Of a stretch of 8,401 bases of DNA, positions 1 through 5,176 are shown one piece after another. The DNA is taken from contig DFFD01000130.1 of the NCBI GenBank assembly GCA_002369495.1, positions 1-8,401 on the forward strand, written 5' to 3'. The number at the start of each line of letters is the position of its first letter. The first letter of the stretch is position 1. The position numbers and the translations under genes were made by a program. Source of the stretch: Lachnospiraceae bacterium UBA3785. Its GTDB lineage: Bacteria; Bacillota; Clostridia; Lachnospirales; Lachnospiraceae. The notes beneath the pieces are model-generated. The model was not told where the DNA came from, searched no databases, and worked only from the letters and a program-made list of their open reading frames with translations.

Positions 1-430
1 TCTGACCGCCGGAGAGCATGTTCGGATATTCGTTCGCCTTGTCGGCCAGTCCGATGCGGTTTAAAAGATCCATGGCGCGCTCGTCGGCTTCCTTCTGCGT
101 CATTTTGTGCAGGAGGACCGGCGCGAGCGTGATGTTCTGTTTGACGGTCATGTGCGGGAACAGGTTGAAGTGCTGGAAGACCATGCCCATCCTGGAGCGG
201 ATACTGTCGATCTTGTGGTCCGTGACCAGCTCGCCGTCGAGACGGACTTCGCCGCCGGTCGGCTCCTCGAGACGGGTGAGGCAGCGAAGGAAGGTGGATT
301 TGCCGCAGCCGGACGGGCCGACCAGGACAAGCACATCCCCCTTGTTGACGTGAAGATCGATCCCGTCCAGGACCTTGTTGATCCCGTCCTTCGTCTTGAA
401 GCTAATCGTGAGATTCTTAACGTCGATCAC
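1..430 (-). CDS. Polar amino acid ABC transporter ATP-binding protein (partial, 3' end outside window)
   Basis: This is the ATPase that powers the amino acid importer encoded by the two genes upstream; it sits on the cytoplasmic face bound to the permease. The visible 143 codons contain a Walker A motif (GPSGCGKST, residues 38-46), the Q-loop (Q86 in VFQHFNLFP) and the ABC signature LSGGQ (139-143) at the window edge. Walker B and the H-loop lie beyond it. The motif wording and the short spacing match the GlnQ/HisP class of about 240 residues. The start is a GTG at 428-430, read VIDVKNLTI, with AGGAGG at 441-446 ten bases upstream. It overlaps the permease gene's 3' end by 14 bases, implying translational coupling. 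An ATG-only gene search would miss this start. Family is very secure; the transported amino acid is not known. Confidence 0.95.
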   Translation of the reverse strand, partial: MIDVKNLTISFKTKDGINKVLDGIDLHVNKGDVLVLVGPSGCGKSTFLRCLTRLEEPTGGEVRLDGELVTDHKIDSIRSRMGMVFQHFNLFPHMTVKQNITLAPVLLHKMTQKEADERAMDLLNRIGLADKANEYPNMLSGGQ

Positions 431-1181
431 TTTGTCTCAGCCTCCTCTCGAAAATACCCAGAAGCCAGGTAAAGATCATAACCAGAACAAGATAGATGAC
501 AGCGGTCCCGAGCAGCGGGAACATCGCCTCGTAGGTGCGGTTCATGATGCCCTGCGCGGCGTATAAGAGCTCCTTACCGCCGATGACCGTGATGAGCGAG
601 GTGTCCTTTAAGAGGATGATGAATTCATTTCCGAGAGCCGGCAGAACCGCCTTGATCGCCTGCGGGATGATGATGCGCACCATCGTCGTGATATAGTTGA
701 GGCCAAGGCTCCGCCCTGCTTCCATCTGGCCGGAATCCACCGCCATGAGGCCGCCGCGGATGATCTCGGAGACGTACGCGCCTGAGTTGATCCCGAGCGT
801 CAGGGTCCCGACGAACGTGAAGTTGCGGCTCGAGGCAAAGACGACCATGCCCATGATGAGGAGCTGGACCATCATCGGGGTGCCCCGGATGATCGTGACG
901 TAGATCCGGAAAATGAAATTCAGGATCCCGAGCAGCGGATTCTTCCTGGATTTCTGCTGGTCGTGAGCCGTGCGGACAAGCGCGACGACGGATCCCAGCA
1001 GGATACCCAGCAGCAGGGCAAACGCCGTGACGAGAAGCGTCGTTCCGACGCCTTCGAGGTAGCGCATCCAGCGGTCGTTGTAAAGAAACGCCTGGTAAAA
1101 TTTTACGAAAAAGCTCTGGAAAAATGTGAGCTTCCCGCCGCTCACCGCAAGCTCGGAAAGCGCTTCATATGTTTCCGCCAT
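417..1181 (-). CDS. Polar amino acid ABC transporter permease (HisM/GlnP family)
   Basis: This 254-residue integral membrane protein forms the transmembrane channel of the importer, probably as a homodimer because only one permease gene is present. Hydrophobic segments lie around residues 48-70, 85-115, 122-140, 170-200 and 225-245. Family hallmarks are RGTPMMVQL (99-107), AYVSEIIRGG (135-144), the EAA-type cytoplasmic loop that docks on the ATPase (EAGRSLGL, 154-161, running to the PQA at 173-175) and LKDTSL (191-196). The N-terminal 40 residues are slightly longer and more polar than in minimal family members. The ATG at 1179-1181 has a GGAAAGG ribosome site at 1191-1197, nine bases upstream. 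It lies between the binding-protein gene (72 bases upstream, across an intrinsic terminator) and the ATPase gene, which overlaps it. Substrate specificity cannot be read from this gene. Confidence 0.95.
   Translation of the reverse strand: MAETYEALSELAVSGGKLTFFQSFFVKFYQAFLYNDRWMRYLEGVGTTLLVTAFALLLGILLGSVVALVRTAHDQQKSRKNPLLGILNFIFRIYVTIIRGTPMMVQLLIMGMVVFASSRNFTFVGTLTLGINSGAYVSEIIRGGLMAVDSGQMEAGRSLGLNYITTMVRIIIPQAIKAVLPALGNEFIILLKDTSLITVIGGKELLYAAQGIMNRTYEAMFPLLGTAVIYLVLVMIFTWLLGIFERRLRQSDRR
441..446 (-). promoter_or_regulatory. Ribosome binding site setting the GTG start of the ATPase gene
   Basis: A perfect AGGAGG (minus strand) lies ten bases before the GTG at 430, inside the last codons of the permease gene. 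No in-frame ATG lies nearby to compete, so this site decides the start. Confidence 0.8.
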
Positions 1182-1203
1182 AACCGTGTTCCTTTCCTGT
1201 TTT

Positions 1204-1240
1204 AAAAAAAGACACGGCTGCCTCGTGTGCAGCCGTATCT
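1204..1240 (-). terminator. Intrinsic terminator/attenuator between binding-protein and permease genes
   Basis: Read on the minus strand, a 12-bp stem (arms 1229-1240 and 1210-1221, one G-U pair) encloses a 7-base loop (1222-1228) and is followed by seven U residues (1210-1204). It starts 13 bases after the binding-protein stop codon. Because permease and ATPase genes follow without an obvious promoter, it most likely terminates only part of the transcripts, so that binding-protein mRNA exceeds that of the membrane components. Confidence 0.85.
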
Positions 1241-1253
1241 TCTGCAGACTTCC

Positions 1254-2156
1254 TTATTCAGCGCTGATGTACTTCGCAACGATCGCGTCGATCGTGCCGT
1301 CAGCCTGAAGCTCTTCAATCGCCGCGTTGACGGCGTCAAGAAGCGCGGTGTTGCCCTTCGCCATGCCGATCGCATAGTCCTCGGAGACGTATTCGGTCTC
1401 AAGAATCTGAAGGCCCGGGTTGGCTTCGACGAACTTCTTCGCCGGCTCGCTGTCGATGACGACGCAGTCGACCTGGCCGTTGTTCAGGGCCTGGACAGCC
1501 GTGAGGCCGTTGTCGTACATGGTGACATGGTCATCGCCGTAATCGTCGGAGCAGTAGATGCTGCCGGTCGTGCCGCGCTGGGTGCCGATCATCTTGCCTT
1601 CAAGATCGTCAACGGAGGCGATATCGGAGCCTTCCTTGACGATGATGACCTGGACGCCGGTCGCGTAGGAGGCCGAGAACTCCATGACCTTCTGTCTCTC
1701 TTCCGTGACGGAGACGCCGGCCATGACGATGTCGCTCTTGCCCTGCTGGGCTGCCAGAAGCGCCGCATCGAAATCCATGTCGTCGATCTGGAGCTCAAGG
1801 CCGAGCTTCTCGGCGATCGCGCCTGCAACTTCGACGTCAATGCCCTCGAACTCGCCGCTGTCGGTGGTCATCTCGTAGGGCGGGAACGCCGCGTTGGTGC
1901 TCATCGTGAGCTTGCCGGCGTTGACGGTCGTAAGCTCAGCGGTTTCCGCTGCGGTGGATTCTGCCGCGGTGGACTCGGCTGCCGTGGACTCTGCCGCGGT
2001 GGACTCAACTGCCGTGGACTCTGCCGCGGTGGACTCGACCGCTGTGGACTCTGCCGGAGCGGACTCCGCAGTCGAAGCCGTCGAGCTGCCGGAACCGCAT
2101 GCGGCCAGCGAAGCCATCATGCCGATTGCTGCAAAGACTGCAAGAAACTTCTTCAT
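1254..2156 (-). CDS. Polar amino acid ABC transporter substrate-binding lipoprotein
   Basis: This 300-residue extracellular lipoprotein captures the amino acid and delivers it to the permease. It has a lipoprotein signal peptide (MKKF start, hydrophobic core, lipobox LAAC with lipidated C20). A low-complexity linker follows, with seven tandem ESTA(A/V) pentapeptides at residues 36-70. The periplasmic-binding-protein type 2 fold starts near residue 80: NAAFPPYE (88-95), GIDVEVAGAIAEKLG (105-119), the ligand-carboxylate arginine R154 in VTEERQKV, the GTTG turn (195-198), and D235 in VIDSEP, the usual partner of the ligand amino group. These features fit the GlnH/ArtJ-like class, but the exact substrate (glutamine, arginine, cystine or other) is open. 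The ATG at 2154-2156 has AGGAGG at 2166-2171, nine bases upstream. It is the first gene of the importer operon and has its own promoter. Confidence 0.95.
   Translation of the reverse strand: MKKFLAVFAAIGMMASLAACGSGSSTASTAESAPAESTAVESTAAESTAVESTAAESTAAESTAAESTAAETAELTTVNAGKLTMSTNAAFPPYEMTTDSGEFEGIDVEVAGAIAEKLGLELQIDDMDFDAALLAAQQGKSDIVMAGVSVTEERQKVMEFSASYATGVQVIIVKEGSDIASVDDLEGKMIGTQRGTTGSIYCSDDYGDDHVTMYDNGLTAVQALNNGQVDCVVIDSEPAKKFVEANPGLQILETEYVSEDYAIGMAKGNTALLDAVNAAIEELQADGTIDAIVAKYISAE
1947..2051 (-). repeat. 15-bp tandem repeat encoding seven ESTA(A/V) units
   Basis: Seven copies of a 15-bp unit encode residues 36-70 of the binding protein, between the lipid anchor and the folded domain. 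The copies differ at synonymous positions and alternate partly as 30-bp pairs (AESTAVEST pattern), which points to past expansion by slippage or unequal recombination. The encoded linker is flexible and rich in Ser, Thr, Ala and Glu, and probably spaces the domain from the membrane through the cell wall. Confidence 0.9.
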
Positions 2157-2183
2157 AATAAAACTCCTCCTTTTATGAAATGC

Positions 2184-2197
2184 CCGGAAAATTCCGG
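2184..2197. repeat. Short inverted repeat at the importer transcription start
   Basis: CCGGAA and TTCCGG arms (2184-2189, 2192-2197) surround a 2-base centre, immediately downstream of the predicted start point near 2198. It could be an operator or a small 5' hairpin. On the plus strand it is followed by six T residues, so it also resembles a weak terminator for antisense transcripts. Confidence 0.5.
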
Positions 2198-2204
2198 TTT
2201 TTTC

Positions 2205-2233
2205 AGTATAGTTACATTAAAATGATTTGTCAA
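2205..2233 (-). promoter_or_regulatory. Sigma-A promoter of the amino acid importer operon
   Basis: On the minus strand TTGACA (2228-2233, perfect -35) is separated by exactly 17 bases from TATACT (2205-2210, one change from the -10 consensus). Transcription should begin near 2198, giving a leader of about 42 bases before the binding-protein ATG. It lies in the 106-base gap after the antiporter gene, where no clear terminator is seen, so read-through from that gene is also possible. Confidence 0.9.
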
Positions 2234-2262
2234 GTGCGATTGAAGGCCCCCGCTTCTTCCTC

Positions 2263-3780
2263 TCAGCCCGCCTGCTTCTCCGCATTCTTCTGCGCAAAAT
2301 GCAGAAGGAACATGCAGAGCAGAAGGAAGATCAGCCCGATGAGCAGCGAGGCCACCACATTCCGGGCAAAACCGGCCACCAGGTAAACCACACAGGAGAT
2401 CGCCGCGCAGGACAGCGCGTAGGGCATCTGGGTCGAGACGTGCGCGATGTGGTCGCACTGCGCGCCTGCCGAGGACATGATCGTCGTATCGGAGATCGGG
2501 GAGCAGTGGTCGCCGCAGACCGCGCCGGCCATGCAGGCGGAGACGCAGATGATGGACAGCGAGTTGCCGCTCTCAAGCGGGAACGCGTTGAGGCAGATCG
2601 GGATCAGGATACCGAAGGTGCCCCAGGAGGTGCCGGTCGCAAAGGACAGGCCGACCGCGATCAGGAAAATGATTGCCGGCAGGAAGTTCTGCAGGCTCTT
2701 CGCAGACCCCTGAACGATGCCGGCGACATAATCCGCCGCGCCGAGGGAATCGGTCATGCTCTTTAAGGTCCAGGCGAGCACCAGGATCATGATCGCCGGC
2801 ACCATGGCCTTGAAGCCCTCGGAGAGGCAGGCCATGCAGTCCTTGAACCTGAGGACGCCTCTGAGCAGATAAACCACAAGCGTGATCACGAGCGCCACAA
2901 AGGAGCCGAACACAAGACCGACGGAAGCGTCGGAATTCGCGAACGCATCGATGAAGCTTTCGCCTTCGAAGAAGCCGCCGGAATAGATCATGCCGATGAC
3001 GCAGCAGATGATGAGGGACGCGATCGGCAGCACGAGATCGATGACTTTTCCGTTCGCGCTCTCGGCTTTCATCTCCTCCGCATCCGCCGTGTGCGGGAAG
3101 GTGAAGATGTCGCCGTTCATTGCATTTTTCTCATATCGGGCCATCGGACCGTACTCGATCTTAAGGACCGTGAGGGAGATCATCATAACCAGCGTGAACA
3201 GGGCATAGTAATTGTAGGGGATCGCCCGGATGAAGAGGACGAGGCCGTTCGTGCCCTCCGGGGCAAATGCGGAGACCGCAGCCGCCCACGAGGAGATCGG
3301 GGCGATAATGCAGACCGGGGCCGCCGTCGCGTCGATCAGGTAGGCCAGCTTCGCGCGGGAAACCTGGTGACGGTCCGTGACCGGGCGCATGACCGAGCCG
3401 ACGGTCAGGCAGTTGAAATAGTCGTCGATGAAGATCAGGCAGCCGAGAGCAATCGTCGCAAGCTGAGCGCCGACACGGGTCTTAATGTGCTTCGAAGCCC
3501 ACTCGCCGAACGCGGCGGAGCCGCCCGCCTTGTTCATCAGGCTGACCATGATCCCGAGAAAGACAAGGAAGAGCAGGATGCCGACGTTGTAGGAGTCGGA
3601 GAGCTGGGCGATCATGCCCTCCGTGAAAATGTGCTCGAGCGTTCCGACAAAGCTGAAATTGGAGTAGAAAAGACCTCCCACCAGGATGCCGATGAACAGC
3701 GAGCTGTAGACTTCCTTCGTGATGAGGGCCAGCGCGATCGCGACGATCGGTGGGAACAGAGCCCAGAATGTTGCGTACAT
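2263..3780 (-). CDS. Na+/H+ antiporter, NhaC family
   Basis: This is a 505-residue polytopic membrane protein of the NhaC family, which exchanges cytoplasmic Na+ for external H+; some relatives exchange organic acids instead. About 11-13 hydrophobic segments are visible, with a charged cytoplasmic-type loop near residues 208-247. Family hallmarks are IDDYFNCLTVG (118-128), ATGTSWG (381-387) and GDHCSPISDTT (423-433), followed by CDHIAHVSTQ. The frame opens at an ATG at 3798, but that codon overlaps the GGGAGG ribosome site (3791-3796). This site lies ten bases before the ATG at 3778-3780, so the start at 3780 (MYATFWALFPP) is preferred. The gene has its own extended -10 promoter and probably stands alone, 106 bases before the importer operon. 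The family call is secure; the actual exchanged ions or substrates are not proven by sequence. Confidence 0.93.
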   Translation of the reverse strand: MYATFWALFPPIVAIALALITKEVYSSLFIGILVGGLFYSNFSFVGTLEHIFTEGMIAQLSDSYNVGILLFLVFLGIMVSLMNKAGGSAAFGEWASKHIKTRVGAQLATIALGCLIFIDDYFNCLTVGSVMRPVTDRHQVSRAKLAYLIDATAAPVCIIAPISSWAAAVSAFAPEGTNGLVLFIRAIPYNYYALFTLVMMISLTVLKIEYGPMARYEKNAMNGDIFTFPHTADAEEMKAESANGKVIDLVLPIASLIICCVIGMIYSGGFFEGESFIDAFANSDASVGLVFGSFVALVITLVVYLLRGVLRFKDCMACLSEGFKAMVPAIMILVLAWTLKSMTDSLGAADYVAGIVQGSAKSLQNFLPAIIFLIAVGLSFATGTSWGTFGILIPICLNAFPLESGNSLSIICVSACMAGAVCGDHCSPISDTTIMSSAGAQCDHIAHVSTQMPYALSCAAISCVVYLVAGFARNVVASLLIGLIFLLLCMFLLHFAQKNAEKQAG

Positions 3781-3790
3781 AGACAGGTTA

Positions 3791-3796
3791 CCTCCC
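3791..3796 (-). promoter_or_regulatory. Ribosome binding site that selects the NhaC start at 3780
   Basis: GGGAGG on the minus strand lies ten bases before the ATG at 3778-3780. The upstream in-frame ATG (3796-3798) overlaps this motif and has no Shine-Dalgarno sequence of its own, so six residues should be trimmed from the longest frame. Confidence 0.85.
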
Positions 3797-3818
3797 ATTA
3801 GAAAACGAATTAGGATGT

Positions 3819-3827
3819 ATTATAGCA
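3819..3827 (-). promoter_or_regulatory. Extended -10 promoter of the NhaC gene
   Basis: The minus strand reads TGC-TATAAT: a perfect -10 (3819-3824) with the TG extension (3825-3827). No good -35 hexamer is present at 16-18 bases (best are TGCTAA or GTGCTA), which suits an extended -10 promoter. The predicted start near 3812 gives a leader of about 31 bases. Confidence 0.75.
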
Positions 3828-3848
3828 CAGTTTCACCGTGTTAGCACG
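3826..3848. promoter_or_regulatory. Candidate operator: overlapping dyads upstream of the NhaC -10 element
   Basis: Two dyads share the central GTG: CACAGT/ACCGTG arms around a 3-base centre (3826-3840, one mismatch) and CGTG/CACG arms around TTAG (3837-3848). They cover the spacer and -35 region of an otherwise -35-poor promoter, a typical place for a regulator site. No regulator gene is nearby and I do not recognise the motif. CIRCE was considered, but only a half site fits. Confidence 0.4.
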
Positions 3849-3876
3849 TTAAAGTTGTAAAAACATAAAAAAACAG

Positions 3877-3982
3877 CAGGGACGGTTCTGAGAAAACTGC
3901 AGGGACGGTTCCTGCAGCAAAAAAAGCGGCTTTAAGCCGCTTTTTTTGCGCCGGGAACCGTCCCGGAAACTGTCGTTCTCAG
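3877..3982. repeat. REP-like composite element with GGGACGGTTC motifs
   Basis: Two direct copies of GGGACGGTTC (3879-3888, 3902-3911) face one inverted copy: GGGACGGTTCC at 3902-3912 pairs perfectly with GGAACCGTCCC at 3954-3964. The outer arms CTGAGAA (3888-3894) and TTCTCAG (3976-3982) extend the symmetry into the stop codon of the neighbouring gene. Individual copies also form their own hairpins (3897-3917; 3951-3966). Between the arms is a strong symmetric terminator. GGGACGGTT-type palindromes are common intergenic repeats in Clostridia and other bacteria and resemble REP sequences moved by RAYT-type IS200/IS605-like transposases. No transposase is present here, so that link is inference. 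Confidence 0.75.
3919..3947 (-). terminator. Strong bidirectional intrinsic terminator after the YARHG gene
   Basis: A perfect 14-bp inverted repeat (3919-3932 and 3934-3947) has the core GCGGCTT/AAGCCGC flanked by seven A and seven T residues, so it works in either direction. It lies about 32 bases beyond the stop codon of the zinc-ribbon gene and should end the exporter-lacZ-YARHG transcript. A further hairpin (3897-3917) followed by UUUU gives a possible backup on the minus strand. Confidence 0.92.
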
Positions 3983-5145
3983 CGCCAGCCCATATCCTTC
4001 TCATAATGGGCGATCGTGTGCACATTCTCCCTCTCGTACTGGTTGAACACCGAATCCGAGAAGTTCTCCTTTGTCACCGAAGGCGCGTACCAGGCAAACT
4101 GGCTGAAATAGTCGTTGTAAGCCTGATTCTTGAAAATATACCCGTGCCGCGCGTAAATCTCATTGCAGATGAGGCGCACCTCCTCCTGCGAGCGGCCGGA
4201 GAGATCCTCATAGCCGATGTAGCGGGACGCCGTGTCCGCAAAGAGCTGGTCCGTCCGCTTCGAAGACTGCGGGGCAGGCGTGGGCTCCGGCGTAGGTTCG
4301 GGCGTCGGTTCCGGTGTCGGCTCCGGTGTGGGTTCCGGCGTCGGTTCGGGTGTCGGTTCAGGAGTGGGCTCCGGCGTCGGTTCCGGCGTCGGCTCCTCTG
4401 TGGGCTCAGGCGTCGGCGTCTCCGTGGGAGCCGGCGTCTCGGTAATCGTCGGTGTCGGCGTCTCGGTGATCGTCGGCTCCGGCGTCTCCGTGACCGCCGG
4501 CGTCGGAGAAGCCGTGATGCTCTCGGTACCCGTATCTCCGCTTTCGCCGGCAAGATTTTCCCGTGAGAAGATCCTGGGCAGCTGGTAGCGGCCGGCAAGC
4601 GGCGAGAGCAGGAAAAGCAGAAGCGCCACAACGGCGACCGCTCCGATGATCGGGAAAAAGTTATCCCTCTTCTCCCGCTCTCCGGAAGCCGCCGCTGCCG
4701 CGGCAAGCCTGATCTCCCGGTCCTCCTCGTCCTCCTCATAGTCCTCGTCCTCAAACCAGGCGTCCTCGTCCGGCTCGCTGATCTCCGGTTTTTCCGGCTG
4801 CCTTTCCTCGCGCTTCCCGTAGATCTCCTCCTCGATGTCGGGCGGCAGGGCCACCTTCTCGGGCATGGACGGGCTGATCGGCGCGTTCACGGCGGAAAAT
4901 ACCATGGTCTCCCCCGTGACGTCCTCCGGATTTTTCGAGTGCAGGATCGCCTCCTCGCGCTTTGTGCCGCAGACCGGGCACTCCGCAGCGTCGTCCGGGA
5001 TCTCCGAACCGCAGAACACGCAGTAATTCTTCGTCGGATCCTGCTTGTAGGCAGGCCGGCTCATGATGCCGCAATACGGGCAGAACTTCATGTCAGCGCT
5101 GATGATGCGCCCGCAGTTTTTGCATTTTATTTTTTCAATTGCCAT
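3979..5145 (-). CDS. Zinc-ribbon membrane protein with Pro-Thr-Glu linker and extracellular YARHG domain
   Basis: The function of this 388-residue protein is not known. Two N-terminal zinc ribbons carry paired cysteines (C8, C11, C22, C25 and C42, C45, C56, C59). An acidic stretch (residues 122-145, rich in D and E) leads to one transmembrane helix near 163-183, with basic residues just before it (REKRD), which places the zinc ribbons inside the cell. Outside follows a Thr/Pro-rich segment (211-245), then eleven PEPT-type tetrapeptides (246-289), a rigid extended spacer probably crossing the cell wall. The C-terminal domain (about 299-385) carries the YARHG signature (331-335) in [11 protein letters not shown], then aromatic residues ending FSQFAWY; YARHG domains are presumed extracellular with unknown ligand. 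The ATG at 5143-5145 has GGAGG at 5153-5157, seven bases upstream. It lies 31 bases after lacZ, so it is probably cotranscribed, and ends at the strong terminator. Confidence 0.9.
   Translation of the reverse strand: MAIEKIKCKNCGRIISADMKFCPYCGIMSRPAYKQDPTKNYCVFCGSEIPDDAAECPVCGTKREEAILHSKNPEDVTGETMVFSAVNAPISPSMPEKVALPPDIEEEIYGKREERQPEKPEISEPDEDAWFEDEDYEEDEEDREIRLAAAAAASGEREKRDNFFPIIGAVAVVALLLFLLSPLAGRYQLPRIFSRENLAGESGDTGTESITASPTPAVTETPEPTITETPTPTITETPAPTETPTPEPTEEPTPEPTPEPTPEPTPEPTPEPTPEPTPEPTPEPTPEPTPAPQSSKRTDQLFADTASRYIGYEDLSGRSQEEVRLICNEIYARHGYIFKNQAYNDYFSQFAWYAPSVTKENFSDSVFNQYERENVHTIAHYEKDMGWR
4279..4410 (-). repeat. 12-bp tandem repeat encoding eleven PEPT-type units
   Basis: Eleven near-identical 12-bp units (plus-strand form GGCTCCGGCGTC with third-position variants) encode the extracellular PEPT spacer of the YARHG protein; one unit reads EEPT. 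Most differences are synonymous, so the peptide is under selection while the DNA has drifted. Copy number is a likely site of strain-to-strain length variation. Confidence 0.92.
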
Positions 5146-5176
5146 TATTCATCCTCCCCAGAGCTGCCAGGGCATT

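Noticed and set aside
1947..2051. CRISPR-like array from the regular 15-bp repeats
   Set aside because: The units are contiguous without spacers, in frame, and encode a repetitive lipoprotein stalk.
2184..2206. Palindrome plus six T residues as a terminator for a plus-strand gene
   Set aside because: No plus-strand gene precedes it, and the stem is only 5-6 bp with a very small loop; listed as an inverted repeat instead.
1227..2225. 332-codon plus-strand open frame opposite the binding-protein gene
   Set aside because: It is antisense to a clear lipoprotein gene, contains the translated antisense of the 15-bp repeats, has no convincing ribosome site and shows no recognisable domain.
3796..3798. 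Upstream ATG as the NhaC start
   Set aside because: It overlaps the GGGAGG that serves the ATG at 3780 and has no ribosome site of its own.
3091..3801. 236-codon plus-strand open frame opposite the NhaC gene
   Set aside because: It has a charged, low-complexity shadow composition with no domain, while the opposite strand encodes a complete antiporter.
3841..3850. Possible CIRCE (HrcA) element because of the TTAGCAC sequence
   Set aside because: Only one half site is present; the inverted partner GTGCTAA at the required spacing is missing and the gene is not a chaperone gene.
3946..4588. Plus-strand frames rich in Arg or Gly-Ser-Val opposite the PEPT repeat
   Set aside because: They are mere alternative readings of the 12-bp repeat in the YARHG gene.
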